64,000 nt of DNA from CAVSSX01 sp963730735 (GTDB lineage: Bacteria > Actinomycetota > Acidimicrobiia > Acidimicrobiales > RAAP-2). The DNA lies in the NCBI GenBank assembly GCA_963730735.1, contig CAVSSX010000007.1, forward strand, positions 620,001-684,000. The letters are read 5' to 3'. Positions 18,368 through 28,446 of this stretch are shown here, one piece after another. Each line of letters opens with the position of its first letter. The stretch's first letter is position 1. Below the pieces are notes generated by a model that saw only the letters and a program-made list of their open reading frames with translations, was not told the origin of the DNA and made no database searches. The position numbers were made by a program, and so were the translations under genes.

Positions 18368-20181
18368 CAGTGTGCCTCCTCAAACAGTGCCTGCAGCTCG
18401 GCCGGCATGACCGGCAGCGGCTCGGGGTTGACGGTGATCTCGCCGAGCATGCCCCGCTCGCCGGGCTGGCGTTGGACCAGGTTGATCTTGCCGAACTCGG
18501 GGTCGGCGGCCGGGAAGTCCTCCCGGGTGTGGCCGCCCCGGCTCTCCCGGCGGGCCAGGGCCCCCTGGGCCACGGCGGTCGACACGGTGAGCATCGAGGG
18601 CAGGTCGGTGACCAGGTTCCAGCCGGGGTTGTAGGCCCGGCCGCCGCCGATCGACACCTTCGACGCCCGCTCCTTCAGGCCCACCAGCTTCTCGAGGGCC
18701 TCCTCGAGCTCGGGGCCGTTGCGGATGATCCCGACCAGGGCCTGCATGGTCTCCTGCAGGTCGTGCTGGATGGCGTAGGGGTTCTCGCCGGCCTCCCGGG
18801 AGAACGGGGCCAGGGCGGCCTGCATGGCCTCGTCGATCTGGCCCTGGTCGACCACGACGTCGCCGGTCCGGCCCTCGGCGAAGTCCGAGGCCCCGAGGCC
18901 GGCCCGCCGGCCGAAGACCAAGAGGTCCGACAGCGAGTTCCCGCCCAGCCGGTTGGCCCCGTGCATGCCGCCGGCGACCTCGCCGGCGGCGAAGAGCCCC
19001 GGGACGGTGGCCGCCTCGGTCTCGGCGTCGACCCGGACCCCGCCCATCATGTAGTGGCAGGTCGGGCCGACTTCCATGGGCGTGGTGGTGATGTCGACGC
19101 CGGCCAGCTCCATGAACTGGTGGTACATCGAGGGCAGGCGGCGCCGGATGTACTCGGCCGAGCGCCGGGTGGCGATGTCGAGGAACACCCCGCCGTGCGG
19201 GCTGCCCCGGCCGGCCTTGACCTCGGAGTTGATGGCCCGGGCCACCTCGTCGCGGGGCAGGAGGTCGGGCGTACGGCGGTTGTTGATGTGGTCGTCGTAC
19301 CAGCGGTCGGCCTCTTCCTCGGTCTCGGCCGTCTCGGCCCGGAACATCGGGGCCACGTAGTCGAACATGAAGCGCTTGCCGTCGCTGTTGCGCAGCGCGC
19401 CACCGTCGCCCCGGACGCCCTCGGTGACGAGGAGGCCGCGGACCGAGAGGGGCCAGACCATGCCGGTCGGGTGGAACTGCACGCACTCCATCTCGATGAC
19501 GTCGGCCCCGGCCCAGATGGCCATGGCGTGACCGTCCCCGGTCGACTCCCACGAGTTCGAGGTGTACATCCAGCTCTTGCCGATCGAGCCGGTGGCCAGC
19601 ACCACCGCCTTGGCCGTGAAGGCGACGAACTCGCCGGTCGGGCGCCAGTAGCCGATGGCCCCGGAGATCCGGCCGTCGGCGTCGGACAGGAGGCGCAGGA
19701 CCTTGCACTCCATGAAGACGTCGACGCCCATCGACACGACCTTCTGCTGCATCGTGCGGATCAGCTCGAGGCCGGTGCGGTCACCCACGTGGGCCAGGCG
19801 GGCGTAGCGGTGGCCACCGAAGTCCCGCTGGGTGATCCGGCCGTCCTTGGTCCGGTCGAACAGGGCCCCCCAGGCCTCGAGCTCGCGCACCCGGTCCGGG
19901 GCCTCCTGGGCGTGGAGCTGGGCCATGCGCCAGTTGTTGAGCATCTTGCCGCCGCGCATGGTGTCGCGGAAGTGCACCTGCCAGTTGTCCTCGGTGTAGA
20001 CGTTGCCCATGGCCGCCGCCACGCCGCCCTCGGCCATGACCGTGTGGGCCTTGCCCAGCAGCGACTTGCAGACGAGCGCCACCCGCAGGCCTCGCTCCTT
20101 GGCCTCGACGGCGGCCCGCAACCCGGCGCCACCGGCGCCGATCACGATCACGTCGTAATTGTGGGTCTCTAGTTCGGCCAT
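18367..20181 (-). CDS. sdhA: Succinate dehydrogenase flavoprotein subunit
   Basis: The catalytic FAD subunit (about 604 residues) oxidising succinate to fumarate. VIVIGAGGAGLRAAVEA is the FAD dinucleotide loop; the covalent FAD histidine sits in KAHTVMAEGGVAAAMGN. QFHPTGMVWPLSVRGLLVTEGVRG contains substrate-binding residues, and GEVAGGMHGANRLGGNSLSDL is the C-terminal FAD signature. An upstream in-frame start at 20304 exists, but the added residues are low-complexity and overlap sdhC, so the ATG at 20181 (MAELETHNYDVIV) is preferred. It is part of the sdhC-sdhA-sdhB operon. Confidence 0.94.
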   Translation of the reverse strand: MAELETHNYDVIVIGAGGAGLRAAVEAKERGLRVALVCKSLLGKAHTVMAEGGVAAAMGNVYTEDNWQVHFRDTMRGGKMLNNWRMAQLHAQEAPDRVRELEAWGALFDRTKDGRITQRDFGGHRYARLAHVGDRTGLELIRTMQQKVVSMGVDVFMECKVLRLLSDADGRISGAIGYWRPTGEFVAFTAKAVVLATGSIGKSWMYTSNSWESTGDGHAMAIWAGADVIEMECVQFHPTGMVWPLSVRGLLVTEGVRGDGGALRNSDGKRFMFDYVAPMFRAETAETEEEADRWYDDHINNRRTPDLLPRDEVARAINSEVKAGRGSPHGGVFLDIATRRSAEYIRRRLPSMYHQFMELAGVDITTTPMEVGPTCHYMMGGVRVDAETEAATVPGLFAAGEVAGGMHGANRLGGNSLSDLLVFGRRAGLGASDFAEGRTGDVVVDQGQIDEAMQAALAPFSREAGENPYAIQHDLQETMQALVGIIRNGPELEEALEKLVGLKERASKVSIGGGRAYNPGWNLVTDLPSMLTVSTAVAQGALARRESRGGHTREDFPAADPEFGKINLVQRQPGERGMLGEITVNPEPLPVMPAELQALFEEAH

Positions 20182-20272
20182 CTGGGTCGTCGTGCTCCTG
20201 GTCGGTGCCGGTGCCGGCTTCTGCGGGTCGGCGGTCGGCGCGGTTCGTTCGTCGTTGGTCGGTGGCCCGGGC

Positions 20273-21106
20273 TCAGAACAGCTTGGGGTCATGGAACGCC
20301 CCACTGGCCACGAGTCGGACGTAGAGGTCGGTGAAGGCCACGAAGAGCAGGCTGCACCACGCGAACACCATGTGCTTGGAGTTGAGCGGGGTGACGAACT
20401 TCCAGAAGCGGAAGCGGAGCGGATGCTCGGAGAACCGGTTCACCCCGCCACCGCACAGGTGTCGGCAGGCATGGCAGGAGAGGCTGTACAGCCAGAGCAG
20501 CACGGCGTTGACGCACAGCACGATGGTGCCCCCGGTCACGCCGATGCCCAGCCCGGGCTGTCGGAAGGATTCGACGGCGTCGATGGTCAAGATGACGTTG
20601 AACACCAGCCCGGCGTAGAAGAAGTAGCGGTGGATGTTCTGGAGGACCAGCGGGAGCTTGGCCTCACCCGAGTAGCTGCCGTGGGCGTCGGACACGGCGC
20701 ACGCCGGCGGCGACCACCAGAAGGACCGGTAGTAGGCCTTGCGGTAGTAGTAGCAGGTGAGGCGGAAGCCGAGCGGGAAGATCAGGATCAACAGGGCCGG
20801 CGAGATCTGCCACCAGGTGATGACCGTGCCCGGGTGCGATCCCGGGACGCAGCTCCCGGTGATGCAGGGGGAGTAGAAGGGCGAGATCAGGTTGCGGTGC
20901 AGGGTGCCGGGACCGTTGACCCCGACGTAGTAGTCCTTGTTGGCGAAGGCGGCATAGGTGGAGTACGCCACGAAGGCGGCCAGCACGGAGACCGTGACCA
21001 CCGGCTGGATCCACCAGCGGTCCTTCCGCAGGGTCGGGGTATCAGGCCCTCCACGGGTCCCGCCCAGGGCAACCGGGGTCACCGTCGCGTTCTCGACCGT
21101 CGTCAC
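20273..21106 (-). CDS. sdhC: Succinate dehydrogenase membrane anchor subunit (Sdh1 type)
   Basis: A 277-residue polytopic membrane protein, first gene of the sdh operon. Hydrophobic segments include PVVTVSVLAAFVAYSTYAAF, ISPALLILIFPLGFRLTCYY, FFYAGLVFNVILTIDAV and TIVLCVNAVLLWLYSLSCHA. Conserved His residues (NIHRYFFYAG, SCHACRHLC, LNSKHMVFAW) are candidate haem or quinone-site ligands. Length and layout match the single large anchor of mycobacterial Sdh1 (Rv0249c-like) rather than the short SdhC/SdhD pair. The ATG at 21106 begins MTTVENATVTPVALGG. Confidence 0.85.
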   Translation of the reverse strand: MTTVENATVTPVALGGTRGGPDTPTLRKDRWWIQPVVTVSVLAAFVAYSTYAAFANKDYYVGVNGPGTLHRNLISPFYSPCITGSCVPGSHPGTVITWWQISPALLILIFPLGFRLTCYYYRKAYYRSFWWSPPACAVSDAHGSYSGEAKLPLVLQNIHRYFFYAGLVFNVILTIDAVESFRQPGLGIGVTGGTIVLCVNAVLLWLYSLSCHACRHLCGGGVNRFSEHPLRFRFWKFVTPLNSKHMVFAWCSLLFVAFTDLYVRLVASGAFHDPKLF

Positions 21107-21249
21107 ACCAACCTCCTCCCCCGCGCCCGTAGGTGCGGGCGGTCCTCGTCATCGTTCCCGGGCCACCTCGGGGCACCCGACGGGGCGCCCCGGAACCAAA
21201 CGGTGGCCATCTTTCCATCCCCGGCGCCGATACACACAACTCACGGGCA

Positions 21250-21255
21250 TAGGCT
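21250..21255 (+). promoter_or_regulatory. -10 element TAGGCT, leaderless start at 21262
   Basis: TAGGCT lies 6 bases before the ATG at 21262 with no Shine-Dalgarno sequence. It lies in the spacer between this gene and the divergent sdh operon. Confidence 0.5.
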
Positions 21256-21261
21256 CGCGAT

Positions 21262-22698
21262 ATGGCTGATGAATCCCTGCGCCCCCCTGTTCCTGGCGAC
21301 CTCCCCCGGTCCCTCGGTGCCCTCCGGACCTCGGGCTGGCAGTCGGTTCCCGTCAGCCAGGAGCTGCGGACCAACGCCAGCGCCAAGATCGCCGCCGGGG
21401 AGCCCCTGGTGACCGGGGTGCTCGGGTTCGAGACCACGGTGATCCCGCAGATGGAGAACGCCCTGTTGGCCGGGCACGACGTGATCCTGCTGGGCGAGCG
21501 GGGCCAGGCCAAGACCCGCCTGATCCGGTCGCTGGTGAGCCTGCTCGACGAGTGGATCCCCATCGTCGCCGGCTCGGAGATCAACGACGACCCGTACCAC
21601 CCGACCTCCCGCTACGCCCGTCTCGAGGTGGCCGAGCACGGCGACGAGACCCCGATCGACTGGCTGCACCGGTCCGACCGCTACGGCGAGAAGCTGGCCA
21701 CCCCCGACACCTCGATCGCCGACCTGATCGGCGAGGTCGACCCCATCAAGGTGGCCGAGGGCCGGTACCTGTCCGACGAGCTGGCCCTGCACTACGGCTT
21801 GGTGCCCCGGGTCAACCGGGGCATCTTCGCCATCAACGAGCTCCCCGACCTGGCCGAACGTATCCAGGTCGGCCTGTTGAACGTGCTCGAGGAGCGCGAC
21901 GTCCAGATCCGCGGCCACCGGATCCGGTTGCCGCTCGACATCGTGCTGGTGGCGACGGCCAACCCCGAGGACTACACGAACCGGGGTCGGATCATCACGC
22001 CGCTGAAGGACCGGTTCGGGGCCCAGATCCGCACCCACTACCCGCTGGACACGGCCACCGAGGTCACCATCATGCGCTCGGAGTCCGAGCTGCCCGAGGG
22101 CGGGGTCCCGGTCGTCGTCCCCGACTTCTTGGAGGAGGTGGTGGCCGAGATGAGCCAGCTGGCCCGGCGCAGCCCCCACCTCAACCAGCGCAGCGGCGTC
22201 TCGGTGCGCCTCACCATCGCCAACTACGAGACGCTGGTGGCCAACGCCACCCGGCGGGCCCTGCGCACCGGCGACCCGGTGGCCGTGCCCCGGGTCAGCG
22301 ACCTGTCGGCCATGGTCGCCTCGACCCAGGGCAAGGTGGAGGTCGAGGCGCTGGAGGAGGGCCGGGAGGACGAGGTCGTCGCCCACCTGGTGGCGGCGGC
22401 CGTGCTGGCGGTCTTCCGCCGGCGGGTGACCCTCGACGACCCCTCGGGGGTCGTCGGCTCCTTCGACGCCGAGGTGGTGGTGCACGCCGGGGACGACCTG
22501 CCGTCGGAGGACTACCTGGGCGTCCTGGCCAACATGCCGGCCCTCGAGCCCCCGACCCGGGAGCTGGCCGGCGAGGGCGACCCGTCGGCGGCCGAGCTGG
22601 CCAGCGCCCTCGAGTTCCTGCTCGAGGGGCTCCACCTGACCAAACGACTCAACAAGGACGCCTCGGGCCCCCGGGCCCTCTACCGCAGTCGGAGGTGA
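21262..22698 (+). CDS. AAA+ ATPase, magnesium-chelatase/MoxR-like
   Basis: A 478-residue AAA+ ATPase. The P-loop is LLGERGQAKTRLIR (residues about 75-88), Walker B lies in GIFAINELPDLAERIQ, and VLVATANPEDYTNRGRI with LKDRFGAQI are the sensor and arginine-finger region typical of BchI/MoxR proteins. No extra domain is obvious. The next gene, 4 bases away, encodes a VWA protein. This ATPase/VWA pairing resembles Mg-chelatase BchI-BchD and MoxR-VWA systems that remodel or insert metals into protein partners. The partner here is unknown. Confidence 0.85.
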   Translation: MADESLRPPVPGDLPRSLGALRTSGWQSVPVSQELRTNASAKIAAGEPLVTGVLGFETTVIPQMENALLAGHDVILLGERGQAKTRLIRSLVSLLDEWIPIVAGSEINDDPYHPTSRYARLEVAEHGDETPIDWLHRSDRYGEKLATPDTSIADLIGEVDPIKVAEGRYLSDELALHYGLVPRVNRGIFAINELPDLAERIQVGLLNVLEERDVQIRGHRIRLPLDIVLVATANPEDYTNRGRIITPLKDRFGAQIRTHYPLDTATEVTIMRSESELPEGGVPVVVPDFLEEVVAEMSQLARRSPHLNQRSGVSVRLTIANYETLVANATRRALRTGDPVAVPRVSDLSAMVASTQGKVEVEALEEGREDEVVAHLVAAAVLAVFRRRVTLDDPSGVVGSFDAEVVVHAGDDLPSEDYLGVLANMPALEPPTRELAGEGDPSAAELASALEFLLEGLHLTKRLNKDASGPRALYRSRR

Positions 22699-22702
22699 CC
22701 CG

Positions 22703-24709
22703 ATGACCGCCCGCTACGACTACCGGCAGTGGGACGGGAGCCAGCAGACCCCCGATCTCGACGCCGACGACCTGCTGGCCGGCCTCACCGACGACCTGCT
22801 GGCCGGGGGCGACCTGAACGACGCCCTCCGACGACTGCTCCGGGGCGGCATGCGCACGCCCGACGGCGAGCAGGTGCCGGGACTGCGCGAGATGCTCGAG
22901 CGGCTGCGCCGCCGCCGGGCCGAGATGCTGGCCCAGGGCGACCCCGACGGCCGGTTGCAGGCCATCTCCGAGCGGCTCGACGAGATCGTCGACGAGGAGC
23001 GGGCGGCCATCGACGAGCTCGAGGAGGAGGCCCGGTCGGCCGGTGACGAACGCCGCCAGGAGGTCACCGAGGACGTGGCGGCCGAGCGGCGCATGGCCCT
23101 CGACCTGCTGCCGGGTGACGTGGCCGGGCGGGTCCGCGATCTCCAGAGCCACCAGTTCGTCTCGACCGAGGCCCGGGAGGCCTTCGAGGCCCTGGTCGAG
23201 GAGCTCCGCCAGGAGGTCGTCGACACCTATTTCCAGGGAGCGTCGGACGCCCTCAGCTCCATGGACCCCGAGCAGATCGAGCGGACCCGCCAGGCGTTCG
23301 ACGCCCTGAACCGGATGCTCGAGCAGCGCGAGCGCGGCGACGAGCTCGACCCGACCTTCGAGGACTTCATGTCCCAGTTCGGGGACCTGTTCCCCGGCGA
23401 CCCGCAGAACCTCGACGAGCTGCTCCAGCAGCTGGCGGAGCGGATGGCGGCGGCCGAGGCCATGTGGCGGTCCCTCTCGCCCGAGCAGCGCTCCCAGCTG
23501 CGCCAGCTGGCCGAGAACCTCATGGAGGACATGGACCTGCGCTGGCAGATGGAGCGGTTGTCCGGCAACCTCCAGCGGGCCTTCCCCGATGCCGGCTGGG
23601 AGCAGTCCCGGCAGTTCACCGGGGAGGGCCAGATGGGGTTGGGCGAGGCCACCGACCTCATGTCGGACCTGAACGACCTCGACCGCATGGAGGAGATCCT
23701 GCAGTCGGCCACCTCGCCGGCGGCCCTCTCGGAGATCGACCTCGACCGGGTGAAGGACCACCTGGGGGAGGACAGCGCCCGGGCCCTCGACCGCCTGGCC
23801 CGCCTGGCCCGGACCCTCGAGGAGGCCGGGCTGATCGAGAACAAGGGCGGCCGGACCGAGCTCACCCCCCAAGGCGTGCGTCGACTGGGCCAGAAGGCCC
23901 TCAACGACGTGTTCTCGCAGATGAACAAGGGTGGGATCGGCGACCACAAGGCGACCTGGTCGGGGTCGGGTCACGACCGCGAGGAGACCACCAAGCCCTA
24001 CGAGTACGGCGATCCCTTCAACCTGCACCTGACCCAGACGGTCCACAACGCCGTCCGGCGCTCGGGGGCCGGGATCCCGGTCCGGCTGTCGCCCGACGAC
24101 TTCGAGGTGGTCGAGACCGAGGCCCTGGCCCGCTCGGCGACGGTCCTGTTGGTCGACCTGTCGATGTCGATGCCCATGCGGGACAACTTCGTCCCGGCCA
24201 AGAAGATGGCCATGGCCCTCCAGACCCTCATCACCAGCCGGTTCCCACGGGACTTCCTCGGGATCGTCGGCTTCTCCGAGGTGGCCCGGGAGATCAAGCC
24301 CGAGGACCTGCCCACGGCCATGTGGGACTACGTCTACGGGACCAACCTCCAGCACGCCTTGCTGCTGGCCCGTCGGATGCTGGCCCACGAGCACGGGACC
24401 AAGCAGATCATCGTGGTCACCGACGGCGAGCCGACGGCGCACATCGACCCGAGCGGCGAGCCGATCTTCAGCTACCCGCCGCTGCCCGAGACCCTGCACC
24501 GCACGATGGCCGAGGTGGTGCGCTGCACCCGGGCCCGGATCACCATCAACGTCTTCGCCCTGGACCTCGAACGGACGCAGTTCCCCTTCGTCGAGCAGAT
24601 CTCGCGGCTGAACGGCGGTCGGACCTTCTACACCACCCCCGACGCCCTGGGCGGCTACGTGCTGGTCGACTTCCTCCAGCACCGTCGGGTCCTGCGCCCG
24701 GCTGGCTGA
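22703..24709 (+). CDS. VWA-domain protein partnered with the AAA+ ATPase
   Basis: A 668-residue soluble protein. The first 450 residues are mostly charged helix (for example RLRRRRAEMLAQGDPDGRL and EAMWRSLSPEQRSQLRQLAE), probably coiled coil. The C-terminal 200 residues are a von Willebrand A domain with the MIDAS motif VLLVDLSMSMPMRD (DxSxS), a Thr in YGTNLQHAL, and the metal-site Asp in IIVVTDGEPTAH. GGAGG precedes the ATG at 22703. It presumably acts as an adaptor delivering the upstream ATPase to a target. Family known; substrate unknown. Confidence 0.85.
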   Translation: MTARYDYRQWDGSQQTPDLDADDLLAGLTDDLLAGGDLNDALRRLLRGGMRTPDGEQVPGLREMLERLRRRRAEMLAQGDPDGRLQAISERLDEIVDEERAAIDELEEEARSAGDERRQEVTEDVAAERRMALDLLPGDVAGRVRDLQSHQFVSTEAREAFEALVEELRQEVVDTYFQGASDALSSMDPEQIERTRQAFDALNRMLEQRERGDELDPTFEDFMSQFGDLFPGDPQNLDELLQQLAERMAAAEAMWRSLSPEQRSQLRQLAENLMEDMDLRWQMERLSGNLQRAFPDAGWEQSRQFTGEGQMGLGEATDLMSDLNDLDRMEEILQSATSPAALSEIDLDRVKDHLGEDSARALDRLARLARTLEEAGLIENKGGRTELTPQGVRRLGQKALNDVFSQMNKGGIGDHKATWSGSGHDREETTKPYEYGDPFNLHLTQTVHNAVRRSGAGIPVRLSPDDFEVVETEALARSATVLLVDLSMSMPMRDNFVPAKKMAMALQTLITSRFPRDFLGIVGFSEVAREIKPEDLPTAMWDYVYGTNLQHALLLARRMLAHEHGTKQIIVVTDGEPTAHIDPSGEPIFSYPPLPETLHRTMAEVVRCTRARITINVFALDLERTQFPFVEQISRLNGGRTFYTTPDALGGYVLVDFLQHRRVLRPAG

Positions 24710-24917
24710 CCGGCGGTCCCGCTCGGGCGGGCCACCGGACGTCTACCTGGCCCTCCGGGCCGACGACCCGCAGCCCGGGCGGTCCCGCTGGCGCGTTCAG
24801 GCCTGCAACACGGCCCTTCTCCCCGGTCCTCCCCTTGCGTTCCCGCCGGGGATGAAGGAAGATAACAACACTGTAGTTACAACCGTGGAAGAGCAACCGT
24901 AGAGGGGAGGCGATCCG

Positions 24918-25202
24918 ATGGACCTTGTGTCGCTATTACAGGGGCGCCAAGAACGAGGCTGGCAAACCCAGGCCAACTGCATGGGAGTCGACCCGGACCT
25001 CTTCTTCCCCGAGCGCGGCGCCTCCACCCGGGAGGCCAAAGAGGTCTGCCGCGGTTGCGTGGTCCGCGAGGACTGCCTGGAGTACGCCCTGGCCAACGGT
25101 GAGAAGTTCGGCATCTGGGGCGGTATGAGCGAGCGGGAGCGCCGTCGGCTCCGCCGGGCCCGGGCCATGCAGCGCCGGGCCGCCATGGTCAGCGCCTCCT
25201 GA
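24918..25202 (+). CDS. WhiB-family iron-sulfur transcriptional regulator
   Basis: A 94-residue WhiB-like protein. The four cluster ligands are C21, C44, C47 and C53 (NCMG and CRGCVVREDC), followed by the turn GIWGG and a basic C-terminal tail ERERRRLRRARAMQRR for DNA contact. GAGGGGAGGC lies 7 bases before the ATG at 24918. The AT-rich upstream segment (24861-24880, GATAACAACACTGTAGTTAC) probably holds the promoter. WhiB proteins bind the RNA polymerase sigma subunit and sense redox or NO; the subgroup cannot be fixed. Its end overlaps the convergent formiminotransferase gene by 14 bases. Confidence 0.92.
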   Translation: MDLVSLLQGRQERGWQTQANCMGVDPDLFFPERGASTREAKEVCRGCVVREDCLEYALANGEKFGIWGGMSERERRRLRRARAMQRRAAMVSAS

Positions 25203-26079
25203 GCGAGGCATCCTCCAGCCGGGCCTCGATGGTCGATCCTTCGGCCAGGTCCAACTGGGCCCACCGTCCTTCGGGCACCGCCCGGAGCACGGCCGCCGGC
25301 AGCAGACCCACCAGTTCGGCCCCGATCACCTCGTCCCCGAGCTCGGCCGCCCGGGCGGCGACCCGGTCGTAGACGACCGACGGCCCGAGGGTGAACGGGT
25401 CGACCAGGTTGCACGACACCTGGACCCTGGTCCCGACCAGCAGCCCGAGCGCCCGGAGGCCCGGTTCCCGGATCGCCGAGGCGATCGCCCGGGCCGACGC
25501 CACCCGGCCAGCCCCGAGCCACAGGTTGTAGGCCACCAACGCACCGCGGGCGCCGACGGCGATGGCACCGGCGCTCGGATGCGGTGTCGAGGGTCCCCAG
25601 TCCGGCCGCAGCGCCTGGAAGGCGCCCCGACGGACCTCGGGCAGGGTGCGGGCAGCACCGGCGCCAGTGCCGACCGAGGGCCCGTAGGCGAACGCCGGGA
25701 GGGCCAGCTCCTGGCCGGCCCAGGCGCCGAAGCGGTCCCGGGCCCCGGTGACCTCGGGGTGGTCGGCGGCCAGTGGCCGCAACGGGCCGCCCGGTGCCCC
25801 GGGTTGGTCGAAGCCGACGAAGGGCACCACGTCGACCACGCCGAAGCGGGGGTGGGCACCCCGGTGGTGGCGCAGGTCCACTCGATCGACGGCCGACCGG
25901 GTCAGGTCACGGGCGGCACGCTCGGTGGCCGCCGGCGGGCCGGCCAGCGTGAAGACGCTGCGGTGGTGGTCGGGGTCGGTGTGCCGATCGAGCAACGACG
26001 GCCCACACACGCCGTCCAACTCGGCCAGGAGGTGCTCGTTGCGGCCCTCACTGACGTTCACCACGCACTCGAGCAGCAT
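25189..26079 (-). CDS. Glutamate formimidoyltransferase-like protein
   Basis: A 296-residue homologue of the formiminotransferase (N and C subdomains) half of FTCD, which moves a formimino group to tetrahydrofolate in histidine breakdown. Signatures are MLLECVVNVSEGRN, DRHTDPDHHRSVFTLAG (substrate-binding His/Asp) and HRGAHPRFGVVDVVPFV. The C subdomain includes AIASAIREPGLRALGLLV and VQVSCNLVDPF. The ATG at 26079 is preferred over TTG 26082. No cyclodeaminase or other histidine-degradation genes are nearby, so the true substrate may differ. Confidence 0.85.
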   Translation of the reverse strand: MLLECVVNVSEGRNEHLLAELDGVCGPSLLDRHTDPDHHRSVFTLAGPPAATERAARDLTRSAVDRVDLRHHRGAHPRFGVVDVVPFVGFDQPGAPGGPLRPLAADHPEVTGARDRFGAWAGQELALPAFAYGPSVGTGAGAARTLPEVRRGAFQALRPDWGPSTPHPSAGAIAVGARGALVAYNLWLGAGRVASARAIASAIREPGLRALGLLVGTRVQVSCNLVDPFTLGPSVVYDRVAARAAELGDEVIGAELVGLLPAAVLRAVPEGRWAQLDLAEGSTIEARLEDASLRRR

Positions 26080-26147
26080 CAACGGGGATCTTGGTCCAGA
26101 TCACCCCGAGGAGGTGGTGAGGCCCGTCAGGGAGCCTCCGGCACGAC

Positions 26148-26393
26148 TCAGGTGGCGACGGCGACCTTGCCGGCCCGACGGCGACGCAGGATCCGGCGAC
26201 GCTCGCGCTCGGAGCGACCGCCCCAGACGCCGTGGTCGATGCGGTTCACAAGGGCATACTCTAGGCATGTCTCCGCCACTGGGCAGTCGCTGCAGATGCG
26301 CTGTGCCTCTTGCACACCCAGCCCGTCGCTCGGGAAGAAGCGAGCCGGCGGGATGTCCCGGCACTTACCCTCGGCCATCCATTCGGTCGTCAT
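26148..26393 (-). CDS. WhiB-family iron-sulfur transcriptional regulator
   Basis: An 81-residue WhiB protein starting MTTEWMAEGKCRDIPPARFF. Cluster ligands are C11, C34, C37 and C43 (CSDCPVAETC), followed by GVWGG and the basic tail ERERRRILRRRRAGK. The short N-terminus resembles the WhiB1/WhmD-type essential regulators, though the subgroup is not certain. The ATG at 26393 is preceded by AAGAAAGGGG. A TACACT box about 35 bases upstream is a candidate -10. It is divergent from the HtrA-like protease gene, with a 211-base shared spacer. Confidence 0.92.
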   Translation of the reverse strand: MTTEWMAEGKCRDIPPARFFPSDGLGVQEAQRICSDCPVAETCLEYALVNRIDHGVWGGRSERERRRILRRRRAGKVAVAT

Positions 26394-26604
26394 TGGAGAC
26401 CCCTTTCTTGTCGCTAAGTGTACTCCCGGTGTCCCAAAACGTCTCGAAGAGTTTCGTAAGAATGTGGGAGATTCTGCCCACCACCGGTGGGATCGAACTG
26501 CGTTGAGCCAGGTCCCGACCCCTTTTTCCTCCAACGGCCCTCCGATCCCCGACGGCGGCGACGGCTCGGGGAGCGGCCGCAGCGTTCCGGGCACCGGAAC
26601 CCCC

Positions 26605-27987
<1,383 letters not shown>

Positions 27988-28086
27988 GCCCGGTGCGGGT
28001 CGGCCCGCCCGGCCCCGGCCGGTGCGGCGGGGCCGGTGCCAGCCGGTACGCTGCGGACCGTTCGCCCACGCCGTCCAGGAGATGCC

Positions 28087-28395
28087 ATGCCCCCCGAGAT
28101 CGAAGAGACCGATGTCGAGCCGTTGCCGCCGGTGGGCCACGTGCGCGTCGTCTACCTCGGCCCGGTGGCGCCGCACTGGGACGTGCAGTCGGACTTCGGC
28201 GAGCCCGAGGTCATCGACGCCTTCCGGGAGCGGGCGCTGGCCCGCCTGGTGTTGCTGCCGCCGCACGACCCCCAGTTCCGGCGCAACCGGGAGCGGGTCG
28301 TGCGTGACGCCGAACGAGAGAACCTGACCCTCGACTGGGACCTGGGCTTCCCCGAAGAGACGCCCGAGGCCCCGGCGGCGCCGGTACCGGCCTGA
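28087..28395 (+). CDS. Small acidic protein of unknown function
   Basis: A 102-residue frame starting MPPEIEETDVEPLPPVGHVRV, with a well-placed AGGAG 5 bases upstream. The middle (VVYLGPVAPHWDVQSDFGEP and VIDAFRERALARLVLLPP) looks like a folded alpha/beta unit, and the tail is Ala/Pro-rich. No signal peptide or membrane segment. I recognise no family. It lies between the protease and a convergent gene, separated by a terminator hairpin. Confidence 0.6.
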   Translation: MPPEIEETDVEPLPPVGHVRVVYLGPVAPHWDVQSDFGEPEVIDAFRERALARLVLLPPHDPQFRRNRERVVRDAERENLTLDWDLGFPEETPEAPAAPVPA

Positions 28396-28420
28396 TCCTC
28401 CGGGCCTGGGCGCCCGAGCC

Positions 28421-28440
28421 GTCACCCGCCGACGGGTGAC
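28421..28440. terminator. Bidirectional hairpin between convergent genes
   Basis: A perfect 8-bp stem GTCACCCG/CGGGTGAC with a 4-base loop lies 26 bases after one stop codon and 7 bases from the opposing one. Confidence 0.6.
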
Positions 28441-28446
28441 CGGTCC

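Noticed and set aside
25579..26604. N-terminal extension of the HtrA-like protease frame
   Set aside because: The frame is open only because it runs antisense to the formiminotransferase and WhiB genes; the protease domain, linker and membrane helix are all downstream.
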